Assembly: GCA_964539395.1 (NCBI GenBank)
Contig: CAZIIU010000006.1
Coordinates: 23,523 to 87,522, forward strand
Direction of reading: 5' to 3'
From: M55B112 sp964539395
GTDB lineage: Bacteria; Bacteroidota; Bacteroidia; Bacteroidales; GCA-2748055
Length of the DNA: 64,000 nt
Shown here: piece after piece, positions 8,967 through 17,985 of the stretch
Layout: every line of letters starts with the position of its first letter
Numbering within the stretch: position 1 is the first letter of the stretch
Notes under the pieces: generated by a model
Databases searched by the model: none
Told to the model about the DNA's origin: nothing
What the model saw: the letters and a program-made list of their open reading frames with translations, nothing else
Position numbers and translations under genes: made by a program

Positions 8967-11684
8967 ATGTCAAAAGTCAAACGTGTTTATACCTTCGGAG
9001 ACAAGAAAGCTGAAGGAAAAGCCGATATGAAAAATTTGCTCGGAGGTAAAGGTGCCAATCTTGCAGAAATGAACCTTATCGGGGTTCCTGTACCTCCCGG
9101 TTTTACAATTACAACAGAAGTTTGTACGGAGTACAATAATATCGGACAGGAAGAGGTGGTAAAACTGTTGAAAGAGGAGGTTGAGGCTGCGGTTGAGAAT
9201 GTTGAAAAGATCATGGGAACCAGGTTTGGCAGCAATGAAAACCCTTGTCTTATGTCGGTGCGTTCAGGAGCACGGGTTTCTATGCCAGGGATGATGGATA
9301 CAGTATTGAATCTGGGTATGAATGAAAATGCAGTGGAGGGACTGATTGCCAAAACTGGTAATGAGAAATTCGCATGGGACAGTTACAGAAGGTTTGTACA
9401 AATGTATGGCGACGTTGTTCTTGGAATGAAACCTGAGAGCAAGGAAGATATTGACCCTTTTGAAGAGATTCTTGAAGAGATGAAAGAGGCGAAAGGAGTG
9501 AAAAATGATAATGAACTGGATGTTGATGATCTAAAAGAGCTTGTATCAAAGTTTAAATCAGCGGTAAAGGCAAAGACCGGACATGATTTCCCGGTAGATC
9601 CCTGGGATCAACTTTGGGGCGCTGTAATGGCGGTATTTGATAGTTGGAACACACCACGAGCAAGGTATTATCGACAGATGCATCAGATTCCGGAGGAGTG
9701 GGGGACCGCTGTAAATGTTCAGGCAATGGTATTTGGTAACATGGGAAGTAATTCCGGAACAGGGGTTGCATTTACGCGTGACGCAGCCACAGGTGAAGAT
9801 ATTTTCAACGGAGAGTACCTGATTGATGCCCAGGGTGAAGATGTGGTTGCAGGGGTGAGAACTCCACAGCAGATCACAAAAGAGGGATCGCTTCGCTGGG
9901 CGAAGCTTGCGGGTGTTTCCGAAGAGGAGAGAGTAGCCAGCTTTCCATCGTTGGAAGAGCTTATGCCTGCTGTTTATAAGGAACTGGATGAGACGCAAAC
10001 AAAGCTTGAGAACCATTACAGGGATATGCAGGATATCGAGTTTACGATTCAGGACGGGAAACTCTGGATGCTTCAGACGAGGAATGGAAAGAGAACAGCC
10101 GCAGCAATGGTAAAAATCGCCATGGATCTTCTGCGTGATGGTATGATTGACGAAAAGACAGCCCTGCTTCGACAGGAACCAGCTAAACTGGATGAATTGC
10201 TTCATCCTGTATTCAATAGGAATGCAGTTGCAAAAGCTACTGTAATAGCGAATGGATTACCTGCTTCTCCTGGTGCTGCTACCGGACAAATCGTATTCTT
10301 CGCTGATGAGGCAGCAAAGTATCCTGATTCTATACTGGTGCGTATTGAAACATCACCTGAGGATCTTGAGGGAATGAATATCGCTCGGGGTATTCTAACC
10401 GCAAGGGGCGGAATGACCTCTCACGCTGCAGTTGTTGCCAGAGGAATGGGGAAATGCTGTATATCAGGTGCAGGATCCGTAAGGATCAATTATAAAACCC
10501 GCACAATGACCGTTGACGGAAAGATTTTTAATGAGGGCGACTGGATATCTCTCGACGGAGGTGCCGGAGACGTGTATGAAGGTAAAATCGAAACGATTGA
10601 TCCTGAATTAAGTGGTGATTTTGCTGCAATCCTCGAGCTTGCTGAGAAACTGACAAAGATGGATGTAAGAACAAATGCTGATACTCCGGCTGATGCTCAG
10701 GTTGCAAGGGATTTTGGAGCCAAGGGAATTGGGCTTACAAGAACAGAACATATGTTTTTTGAGGGCGAGCGTATTATCGCAATGAGAGAGATGATACTTG
10801 CCTCAAATGAGGAAGCACGTCGTAAAGCACTGGATAAACTGTTGCCATACCAGCGTGAAGATTTTGAAGGTATACTTGAAGCAATGGCAGGATATGGAGT
10901 TACTATCAGGTTGCTTGATCCACCTTTACACGAGTTTGTGCCACATGATGAAGCGAACCAAAAGGTTATGGCCGACCAAATGGGGGTCACGGTTGAAATG
11001 ATCAAATCCCTTGTCGACAATCTCCACGAATTCAATCCTATGTTGGGACACAGGGGTTGTCGTCTGGGTATCACATATCCTGAGATAACCGAAATGCAGG
11101 CGCGTGCCATACTTGAAGCGGCCGTCAACCTGAAGAAAAAGGGAGTTGATGCCAAACCTGAAATAATGGTGCCCCTGATTGGTACTATGAAGGAATTCAA
11201 ACTCCAGGAGGAGATCATCAGGAAAACTGCTGAGAAGGTTTTCAGTGAGAAGGGTGAGATGTGTGATTATCTTGTAGGAACCATGATTGAGATCCCGAGG
11301 GCAGCACTTACAGCAGACTCTATTGCAGAACACGCTGAATTCTTTTCATTTGGAACAAATGATCTCACCCAAATGGGATTTGGCTATTCTCGTGATGATG
11401 CTGGAAAGTTCCTGCCTATCTATATCAGGCAGGGAATTTTGAAGACAGATCCATTTCAAACCCTCGACCAGGAAGGAATTGGACAGTTGGTTGAAATTGG
11501 TGTTTCTAAAGGACGTTCAACCAATCCAGGTTTGAAAGTGGGTATATGTGGAGAGCATGGCGGTGATCCCGATTCTGTGGAGTTCTGCTATAAGGTCGGA
11601 ATGGACTATGTAAGTTGTTCCCCTTTCAGGGTGCCAATTGCCAGGTTGGCAGCTGCACAGGCTTCGGTGAAGTATGACAGGTAG
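8967..11684 (+). CDS. ppdK: pyruvate, phosphate dikinase
   Basis: 905 residues, the usual length. It interconverts pyruvate + ATP + Pi and PEP + AMP + PPi in the cytosol. The N-terminal nucleotide-binding domain shows NLLGGKGANLAEM; the central phosphohistidine domain shows GGMTSHAAVVARGMG with catalytic His486; the C-terminal TIM-barrel PEP-binding domain shows GLTRTEHMFF, GHRGCRLGITYPE, FSFGTNDLTQM and GICGEHGGDP with the conserved catalytic cysteine. It has its own promoter upstream and a strong terminator after it. The gene sits next to pckA, so both enzymes of PEP interconversion lie together; PPDK in such organisms can serve glycolysis (PPi-linked) or gluconeogenesis. Confidence 0.97.
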   Translation: MSKVKRVYTFGDKKAEGKADMKNLLGGKGANLAEMNLIGVPVPPGFTITTEVCTEYNNIGQEEVVKLLKEEVEAAVENVEKIMGTRFGSNENPCLMSVRSGARVSMPGMMDTVLNLGMNENAVEGLIAKTGNEKFAWDSYRRFVQMYGDVVLGMKPESKEDIDPFEEILEEMKEAKGVKNDNELDVDDLKELVSKFKSAVKAKTGHDFPVDPWDQLWGAVMAVFDSWNTPRARYYRQMHQIPEEWGTAVNVQAMVFGNMGSNSGTGVAFTRDAATGEDIFNGEYLIDAQGEDVVAGVRTPQQITKEGSLRWAKLAGVSEEERVASFPSLEELMPAVYKELDETQTKLENHYRDMQDIEFTIQDGKLWMLQTRNGKRTAAAMVKIAMDLLRDGMIDEKTALLRQEPAKLDELLHPVFNRNAVAKATVIANGLPASPGAATGQIVFFADEAAKYPDSILVRIETSPEDLEGMNIARGILTARGGMTSHAAVVARGMGKCCISGAGSVRINYKTRTMTVDGKIFNEGDWISLDGGAGDVYEGKIETIDPELSGDFAAILELAEKLTKMDVRTNADTPADAQVARDFGAKGIGLTRTEHMFFEGERIIAMREMILASNEEARRKALDKLLPYQREDFEGILEAMAGYGVTIRLLDPPLHEFVPHDEANQKVMADQMGVTVEMIKSLVDNLHEFNPMLGHRGCRLGITYPEITEMQARAILEAAVNLKKKGVDAKPEIMVPLIGTMKEFKLQEEIIRKTAEKVFSEKGEMCDYLVGTMIEIPRAALTADSIAEHAEFFSFGTNDLTQMGFGYSRDDAGKFLPIYIRQGILKTDPFQTLDQEGIGQLVEIGVSKGRSTNPGLKVGICGEHGGDPDSVEFCYKVGMDYVSCSPFRVPIARLAAAQASVKYDR

Positions 11685-11702
11685 TTCTAAACTCAAACAA
11701 TT

Positions 11703-11740
11703 AAAAAGCAGTAAAAATTTGTTTTTACTGCTTTTTTTTT
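11703..11740 (+). terminator. rho-independent terminator after ppdK
   Basis: A 15-bp perfect stem (11703-11717 with 11722-11736) around GCAGT, a 4-base loop and a run of T to 11740. The stem arms are AT-rich at the ends, and the A-run on the other side makes it potentially bidirectional. Confidence 0.9.
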
Positions 11741-11801
11741 GACCTTTGAATATGCTGGTAGTATTAATTACCAGGTCCAACCGTGTATTAATAAGCTGAT
11801 C

Positions 11802-13418
11802 ATGATCGATTTTATTGAAAGCGTTAATCTGAACCAGTATGGTATTTCAGGAAATCTGGATATTGTACGTAATCCATCCTATGACTTGCTCTATCAGGAG
11901 GAGTTAAACGACTCCCTTGATGGGTTTGAAAGAGGTGTCTTAACTGAGCTGGGTGCCGTAAAGGTTGATACAGGGAAGTTTACCGGCAGATCACCTAAGG
12001 ATAAATATGTCGTTTTAGATGATACAACACGAGATACGGTCTGGTGGAAATCTGATACAGCTAAAAGTTCTGATAACAAGCCTATCAGTCAGGAGGTCTG
12101 GCAAAAGGGTTACAGGCTGGCAGCCAATCAACTCTCAGGAAAAAGAGTGTTCGTAATGGATGCATATTGCGGGGCCAATGAGAATTCCCGTTTAAAAGTT
12201 CGTTTTATCATGGAAGTTGCATGGCAGGCACATTTTGTAAAGAATATGTTCATCCGGCCGACTGAAGAGGAGCTGAGGGATTTTGAACCGGATTTTGTAA
12301 TGCTGAATGCAGCCAAAACAACAAATCCCGAATGGAGAGAACAAGGGTTGAACTCAGAGGTATTTGTCTTCTTTAACTTAACAGAGCATATGGGTGTAAT
12401 AGGCGGTTCATGGTATGGTGGTGAAATGAAGAAAGGAATTTTTTCGATCATGAACTATTACCTGCCATTAAAGGGAATTGCCGCAATGCACTGCTCTGCC
12501 AATGTATGCAGGGATGGTAAAACAGCGATTTTCTTCGGTCTGTCCGGTACAGGCAAAACAACATTGTCAACCGATCCTCACCGGGCTTTGATAGGGGATG
12601 ATGAACATGGCTGGGACGATGATGGGATCTTCAATTTTGAAGGAGGCTGTTATGCTAAAACCATTCGTTTGAGTAAAGAAAATGAACCAGACATCTACAA
12701 AGCCATCCGGAAAGATGCCTTGCTTGAGAACGTATCTGTCGGGTCTAACGGTAAACTGGATTTTAATGACGATAGCATTACAGAAAACACCAGGGTCTCT
12801 TACCCCATTTACCACATTGACAATATTGTTCGACCAGTATCGAAAGCCGGACACGCAAGTAAAGTGGTTTTCCTTACTGCAGATGCATTTGGCGTCATGC
12901 CTCCAATCTCGATATTATCCCCAGACCAGACTATATATCATTTCCTTTCAGGTTTTACAGCAAAACTTGCAGGAACAGAATTGGGTATTAAAGAACCTGT
13001 TCCGGCATTTTCAGCCTGTTTTGGAGCAGCATTTCTTATGCTTCACCCAACGAAATACGGGCAGGAGCTTATAAGACGAATGGAGGCGGCCGGGTCAAGG
13101 GCATACCTGGTTAACACGGGCTGGAACGGAACGGGGAAACGTATTTCCATTACAGACACACGTGCAATCATCAATGGGATTCTGAACAATGAAGTGGACA
13201 ATGTTAAAACCAAGGTGATTCCTGTTTTTAATTTGGAAGTCCCTCTGTCTCTTACCGGCGTCGATGATACCATTCTTGACCCGCGGGATACATACAGTGA
13301 TCCAGCCCAATGGGAGTCGAATGCCAGAAAACTGGCTGAGTTGTTTATTAATAGTTTTAAGCAGTTTACAGATACTGATGAGGGTATTAGGCTCGAAAAG
13401 GCCGGACCGATCCTGTAA
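11802..13418 (+). CDS. pckA: phosphoenolpyruvate carboxykinase (ATP)
   Basis: Converts oxaloacetate + ATP to PEP + CO2 + ADP, or the reverse in fermenting Bacteroidota that fix CO2 on the way to succinate. From the ATG at 11802 the protein is 538 residues, the family norm; a longer frame reaches back to a TTG at 11739 but begins inside the ppdK terminator. Visible motifs: FTGRSPKDKYVV near the N-terminus, GGSWYGGEMKKG, the P-loop GLSGTGKTTLS at residues 246-256, the metal-binding LIGDDEHGW and NFEGGCYAK. The ATP-dependent class is clear from these motifs. Confidence 0.97.
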   Translation: MIDFIESVNLNQYGISGNLDIVRNPSYDLLYQEELNDSLDGFERGVLTELGAVKVDTGKFTGRSPKDKYVVLDDTTRDTVWWKSDTAKSSDNKPISQEVWQKGYRLAANQLSGKRVFVMDAYCGANENSRLKVRFIMEVAWQAHFVKNMFIRPTEEELRDFEPDFVMLNAAKTTNPEWREQGLNSEVFVFFNLTEHMGVIGGSWYGGEMKKGIFSIMNYYLPLKGIAAMHCSANVCRDGKTAIFFGLSGTGKTTLSTDPHRALIGDDEHGWDDDGIFNFEGGCYAKTIRLSKENEPDIYKAIRKDALLENVSVGSNGKLDFNDDSITENTRVSYPIYHIDNIVRPVSKAGHASKVVFLTADAFGVMPPISILSPDQTIYHFLSGFTAKLAGTELGIKEPVPAFSACFGAAFLMLHPTKYGQELIRRMEAAGSRAYLVNTGWNGTGKRISITDTRAIINGILNNEVDNVKTKVIPVFNLEVPLSLTGVDDTILDPRDTYSDPAQWESNARKLAELFINSFKQFTDTDEGIRLEKAGPIL

Positions 13419-13446
13419 TTAGCAGATTGTTACCTGTTATAGCCAC

Positions 13447-14109
13447 ATGAATATGATATCCTTTACCAGCAGTCATCTTTTCCTTTTGTGGATGTTGCCA
13501 TTAGCCTATTTACTTGGATCAATTCCAACTGCAGTCTGGATTGGACGTCTTTTTTACGGGATCGATGTAAGGGAACATGGTAGTGGTAACGCCGGTGCGA
13601 CCAATGTGATGCGTGTTTTGGGCGTGAAAACTGGCCTTCCGGTACTGGTTTTTGATCTGATTAAGGGGTGGTTGGCGGTAAATCTCCTGCACCTGCAAAA
13701 CAGTATTGACCAGCAGGAGGAATTGTTTATGGTAGTATCAATACTTCTTGGTGTTATGGCGGTAGCTGGACATGTTTTTCCGGTATTTGCCCAATTCAGG
13801 GGAGGAAAGGGCGTTGCTACCATTTCTGGCGTTTGTTTTGCACTTCATCTTCCGGCGACATTATCGGCATTGGCAATATTCATTTTGATTATGGTTCTTT
13901 TTAAATATGTCTCACTTGCTTCAATTATTGCTGGTATCTCCTTTCCGGTATGGACCATTCTCGTTTATACAACTCCTTATACATCGCTGTGGTGGTTTTC
14001 AATCGTTGCTGCAATAATTCTGATTGTTACACATCGCAGGAATATTACAAGACTTGCAAGGGGAACCGAGGGCAGGGCAACATTTCTTTTTGGAAGAAAA
14101 AAACAATAA
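13447..14109 (+). CDS. plsY: glycerol-3-phosphate acyltransferase PlsY (acyl-phosphate dependent)
   Basis: 220 residues, an inner-membrane protein with about five to seven hydrophobic segments. It transfers the acyl group from acyl-phosphate to glycerol-3-phosphate, the first step of phospholipid synthesis. All three family motifs are present: GSGNAGATNVMR, GHVFPVFAQFRGGKGVAT and HRRNITRLARGTE. It follows pckA by 28 bases and converges on cdaA with 10 bases between the stops. Confidence 0.96.
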   Translation: MNMISFTSSHLFLLWMLPLAYLLGSIPTAVWIGRLFYGIDVREHGSGNAGATNVMRVLGVKTGLPVLVFDLIKGWLAVNLLHLQNSIDQQEELFMVVSILLGVMAVAGHVFPVFAQFRGGKGVATISGVCFALHLPATLSALAIFILIMVLFKYVSLASIIAGISFPVWTILVYTTPYTSLWWFSIVAAIILIVTHRRNITRLARGTEGRATFLFGRKKQ

Positions 14110-14119
14110 CCCTTCTGGA

Positions 14120-14902
14120 TTATTCCCCGAATTCTTCATCCAGCTTCTGAGCCAGGAAATTTATGCCAATATTTTTCTGCAATATCCCGTTTTCAGCAAT
14201 GGAAATCTGGCCTGTTTCCTCAGAAACTATAACCACCAATGAATCCGTCACTTCTGATATTCCTAAAGCAGCACGGTGTCTCAGGCCATATTCCGGGGGA
14301 AGGTTCGGTTTATCGGTCACTGGAAGAATCACTCTGGCTGCAACAATCTGGTCCCGGTCTATAACTATGGCACCATCGTGAAGGGGCCCAGTTTTATTAA
14401 AAATGCTTGTGATCAACCTGCTAGACATCTTGCTTTTTAATACCTCCGCCGGGTCTGTATACATATTCAGATTCGATCTACGCCTGATTACAATTAATGC
14501 GCCCGTTTTAGTTTGAGACATTTGCATAACTGCCTTAAGTACAGATTTTACAGGAATTCTTGCTTTTGATTCAAAACGCATATTAAAGATACGGTCCAGG
14601 CTGATCATGTTTCCGTCAATATACCTGGACCCCATGTATATTAGAAATCTTCGTATCTCCTGTTGAAATACAATTATTAATGCAATAACTCCAACTCCGA
14701 TTACCTGTCCGATAATCGAACTTAATAGCTCCATCTGCAATGCCTTTACTACCCACCAAAAAATGTAAATGATCGCTATAACTATGATGATGTTCAGCGC
14801 AACGGTTCCCCTTACCAGTATGTAAAGCTGGTAAAGGAGTATCGCAACAAGAATTATGTCGATGATATCCAGTAATCTGATATGTATGAAAAGTGATATC
14901 AT
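14120..14902 (-). CDS. cdaA: membrane diadenylate cyclase CdaA (c-di-AMP synthase)
   Basis: 260 residues. Three transmembrane segments (about 10-30, 34-52, 63-80) are followed by a DAC domain. The two active-site motifs are intact: DGA at 176-178 (in LHDGAIVIDRD) and RHR at 208-210 (in GLRHRAALGISE). The enzyme condenses two ATP into cyclic di-AMP, which controls potassium and osmotic balance in many bacteria. It lies 42 bases after folP on the same strand, a pairing often seen in Bacteroidota. No CdaR-like regulator or phosphodiesterase is nearby. Confidence 0.95.
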   Translation of the reverse strand: MISLFIHIRLLDIIDIILVAILLYQLYILVRGTVALNIIIVIAIIYIFWWVVKALQMELLSSIIGQVIGVGVIALIIVFQQEIRRFLIYMGSRYIDGNMISLDRIFNMRFESKARIPVKSVLKAVMQMSQTKTGALIVIRRRSNLNMYTDPAEVLKSKMSSRLITSIFNKTGPLHDGAIVIDRDQIVAARVILPVTDKPNLPPEYGLRHRAALGISEVTDSLVVIVSEETGQISIAENGILQKNIGINFLAQKLDEEFGE

Positions 14903-14944
14903 GAGAATTAAATAATGACTAAAAGTACAAAAAGATGTTCACTT

Positions 14945-15820
14945 TTAGCTTTCTCCGTGAACCTTGTTAAAGATTCTAATTGCTTCAGAAGCAGCTTTAA
15001 CATCGTGTACCCTGACAATATTCACACCTCTTTCAAGCAGGATCATATGAGCAGCTGTGGTGCCATTCAGACAGTCATCCCTTGTGGTATCAAGAAGTTT
15101 GTATATCATGGATTTTCTTGAGATACCAATAACGATCGGTAGTTCAAACATATTGAATGCACTTAATTGTCTCATTATCGAATAATTATGGTCCATTGTT
15201 TTCCCAAAGCCAAAACCAGGATCAATTAAAACGTCTGAAATGCCAGTTCTGTGAAGTTGATTGATCTTTTCTGAGAAGAAACGGATTACTTCGTCTGTTA
15301 CATTGCTATATTCCGGTTTATCCTGCATATTCCCGGGGATACCTTTCATATGCATAATAATGTATGGAACATTCAATTGCGCAATAGTACTAAACATCTC
15401 AGGGTCGATCTCACCTGCTGAAATATCGTTAACCATATCAGCGCCATAGCTTGAAACCATTTCAGAGGCTACAGAAGCATGATAGGTATCGATAGAGATA
15501 ATGAGATCGGGGAATTCCTTACGTATTAGCGATATTACCGGTCTGAGTCTGACTATCTCTTCCTCAGCACTTGAAAGTGGTGCTCCCGGTCTTGAGGAAG
15601 CTGCTCCAATATCTAAAATGTCCATTCCCTCCGCAATCATTTTCCTGGCTTGCTGAAGAGCATTTGAAGGATCTTCATATTGCCCGCCATCATAGAAAGA
15701 ATCAGGTGTAATATTCAGGATCCCCATGATCCTGGGTTGTTCAAGTCCCAAAAGTTTACCCCTGCAGTTGAGGCTTCTGTTCTTCGAAAAAAATGTATCT
15801 TTAGCCCTAATTTTTAGCAT
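14945..15820 (-). CDS. folP: dihydropteroate synthase
   Basis: 291 residues. Condenses p-aminobenzoate with hydroxymethyl-dihydropterin diphosphate in folate synthesis; target of sulfonamides. Signatures: IMGILNITPDSFYDGG, DIGAASSRPGAP (pterin site), ISIDTYHASVASE, a DMVNDISAG strand, DPGFGFGKTMDHNY and IGISRKSMI, then the final arginine/histidine stretch NIVRVHDVKAASEA. The ATG at 15820 gives about 20 extra residues before the barrel, which is common. It is first of a two-gene unit with cdaA and is divergent from tmk. Confidence 0.96.
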   Translation of the reverse strand: MLKIRAKDTFFSKNRSLNCRGKLLGLEQPRIMGILNITPDSFYDGGQYEDPSNALQQARKMIAEGMDILDIGAASSRPGAPLSSAEEEIVRLRPVISLIRKEFPDLIISIDTYHASVASEMVSSYGADMVNDISAGEIDPEMFSTIAQLNVPYIIMHMKGIPGNMQDKPEYSNVTDEVIRFFSEKINQLHRTGISDVLIDPGFGFGKTMDHNYSIMRQLSAFNMFELPIVIGISRKSMIYKLLDTTRDDCLNGTTAAHMILLERGVNIVRVHDVKAASEAIRIFNKVHGES

Positions 15821-15921
15821 GCAAATGATCTGACAGTATAATATATTCAGTCGTTAGAATAGTTGGGAAACTCCCATGACAAATTAAGTAAAATTTATTT
15901 ATATTCAACCCAAAACTACTG

Positions 15922-16596
15922 ATGAGATTCCTTGTAATTGAAGGATTGGACGGATCAGGAAAATCGACCCAGGTTGTTCTTTTAAAATCCTATCTGGATA
16001 AGAAGAATATTGGTTACAGGTACCTGCATTTTCCTAGGCTTGAAGTGGGGGTGTATGGAAATTTAATTGCACGTTTTCTTCGGGGAGAAATGGGCGATAT
16101 TGACATGGTGGATCCTTATCTCATTGCCCTGATTTTTGCTGGCGACAGGATGGAGGCCAAATCCATCATTGAATCGTGGCTTGAACAGGACTTCCTCGTG
16201 ATAGTTGACCGGTATGTATATTCAAATATCGCCTTTCAGGGAGCAAAGTGCAACAGTCGCGCAGAACAAAACAAATTAGCAGAGTGGATTGTAAACCTCG
16301 AATATGCTGTGCATCAGCTTCCGGTTCCCGACATGAACATATTTCTTGATGTGCCATTCAGCTTTACTGAAAAACTGTTGTCGGGTAAACGCCAGGGCGA
16401 TGACAGGCAGTATCTGAGAGGGCTGGAAGATATTCATGAAAAAGACCTGGAATTTCAATACAGGGTTCGTGAGATTTACCACACCATTTGTATGCGGTTA
16501 GGGAATCTGACTATTCTAAATTGTGCAGATAATAGCGATCAGATGAAAGCTCCCGATGAAGTATTTGAAGATCTTAGGGAGGTTATTGGAGTATAA
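15922..16596 (+). CDS. tmk: thymidylate kinase
   Basis: 224 residues. Phosphorylates dTMP to dTDP. The P-loop GLDGSGKST is at residues 8-16, DRYVYSNIAFQGAK is the conserved DRYxxS region, and a lid segment near residue 150 follows. It is slightly longer than the common 205-210 residue form. The BT_3928-like gene starts 21 bases downstream. Confidence 0.93.
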   Translation: MRFLVIEGLDGSGKSTQVVLLKSYLDKKNIGYRYLHFPRLEVGVYGNLIARFLRGEMGDIDMVDPYLIALIFAGDRMEAKSIIESWLEQDFLVIVDRYVYSNIAFQGAKCNSRAEQNKLAEWIVNLEYAVHQLPVPDMNIFLDVPFSFTEKLLSGKRQGDDRQYLRGLEDIHEKDLEFQYRVREIYHTICMRLGNLTILNCADNSDQMKAPDEVFEDLREVIGV

Positions 16597-16617
16597 TCAG
16601 TATAGAACCATGGAATT

Positions 16618-17985
16618 ATGAGGACATTAAGACTAGTGAGTCGGTTTATTTTAGGGATATTGTTTATTTTTAGTGGTTTTGTTAAGGCTATCGATCCCCT
16701 GGGATCAGCATATAAGTTCTCAGACTATTTTTATGCATTCGGATTGGATTTCATGGATGCAATTTCACTTCCTCTGGGAATTATTCTAGCAGCTTTTGAG
16801 TTTATGCTGGGTTGTGTTCTTATTCTGGGACTTCAGAAGCGCATGGTCTATTGGATTCTATTAATCTTTATGAGTTTTTTTACGCTACTAACCCTCGTGA
16901 TCGCTATAACGGATCCGGTTACAGATTGCGGGTGTTTTGGTGATGCAATTATACTTTCAAATTGGGAAACATTTATTAAAAATCTGGTATTCATGGTATT
17001 TGCTATTGTTCTCTTCAGGTTTAGAAGAAGGGCAGTAAATGCATATCATAGCCTGATCGAACGGTCTATCATTATCTTTTTATTTGCCGTCTCTGTTGCT
17101 GTATCAATAAACGCAGTAAGACACTTACCTCCGCTTGATTTCAGACCATTCAAGGTCGGGACTTATATTCCGGCCGCGATGGAGGTACCAGAGGATGCTC
17201 CGAAGGATGAATATAATACAATACTCTACTACAAAAACACGGAGACTGGTTTGACGGAAGAATTTTCCATTGAGGACTATCCAAGGGATACAGTGAAGTA
17301 TCAGTTTGTTTCAAGTGAATCTATTCTTATAAAAGCAGGTTTTGAACCACCTATTAACAATTTTGGAATATTTGATCCAAATGGATTTGATGTTACTGAT
17401 GGAATCCTGTCATTTAATGGCTATACCTTGCTTATGATTAGTCATGATTTAAAGAAAGCGGATAAGTCGGCTCTTATAGATGGAAACAATTGGTCAAAGC
17501 TTGAACGGTTGGCAGGCGATTTCAGGTTTATTCCTGTAACAGCATCCATGAGCAGTACAATTGAGGAGGTATCTTTAAGTGCTGGTTTGGATTACAGTTT
17601 TTATAGCGGTGACGACATTATGCTGAAAACCATGATCCGGTCTGACCCTGGATTTATGATAATAAAAGATGGAACAATTATGGCAAAATGGGGGTATCGG
17701 GATTTTCCGGTATTCCAGTCCTGGAACAATAACTGGGTCGAACTGATTCGCCAGTATAATGAACATGCTGATCCTGAGATAATGATGCTGATTGAAGAGG
17801 GGCTGATGGAAGAATTGCAGCTGGAGATGGTCGAATTTGGTAGTACAGCAAATATGGTCATAGCACAAAATTATACAGCACGTATTGACAAGCAGTTTAA
17901 AATCCTTGCAATACTTGCCATCTTTTTGGTTTTGACCCTGCCTGGGTTGATAAAATCCATAAAAAAAACCAGACGTGTATATTAA
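16618..17985 (+). CDS. BT_3928-like membrane protein with DoxX/MauE-type domain
   Basis: 455 residues. The N-terminal about 165 residues form a DoxX/MauE-like four-to-five helix membrane domain (RFILGILFIFSGFVKAIDPLG and LLIFMSFFTLLTLVIAI are typical) with a TDCGCFGD motif carrying two cysteines, as in MauE-like proteins that handle disulfides. A soluble domain of about 250 residues follows, and a last transmembrane helix lies near the C-terminus (about 430-450). Bacteroidota annotation calls this BT_3928 family; the function is unknown. Genes of this family are frequently found just before tpiA, as here. The downstream permease gene overlaps its 3' end by 11 bases. Confidence 0.75.
   Translation: MRTLRLVSRFILGILFIFSGFVKAIDPLGSAYKFSDYFYAFGLDFMDAISLPLGIILAAFEFMLGCVLILGLQKRMVYWILLIFMSFFTLLTLVIAITDPVTDCGCFGDAIILSNWETFIKNLVFMVFAIVLFRFRRRAVNAYHSLIERSIIIFLFAVSVAVSINAVRHLPPLDFRPFKVGTYIPAAMEVPEDAPKDEYNTILYYKNTETGLTEEFSIEDYPRDTVKYQFVSSESILIKAGFEPPINNFGIFDPNGFDVTDGILSFNGYTLLMISHDLKKADKSALIDGNNWSKLERLAGDFRFIPVTASMSSTIEEVSLSAGLDYSFYSGDDIMLKTMIRSDPGFMIIKDGTIMAKWGYRDFPVFQSWNNNWVELIRQYNEHADPEIMMLIEEGLMEELQLEMVEFGSTANMVIAQNYTARIDKQFKILAILAIFLVLTLPGLIKSIKKTRRVY

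Noticed and set aside
9558..10205. Long minus-strand open frame opposite ppdK
   Set aside because: It lies fully inside the clear ppdK gene, has no recognisable motif and reads as a codon-shadow of the opposite strand.
11739..11801. Longer pckA starting at TTG 11739
   Set aside because: This extension begins within the ppdK terminator T-run and adds 21 residues unlike the family; ATG 11802 gives the usual length.
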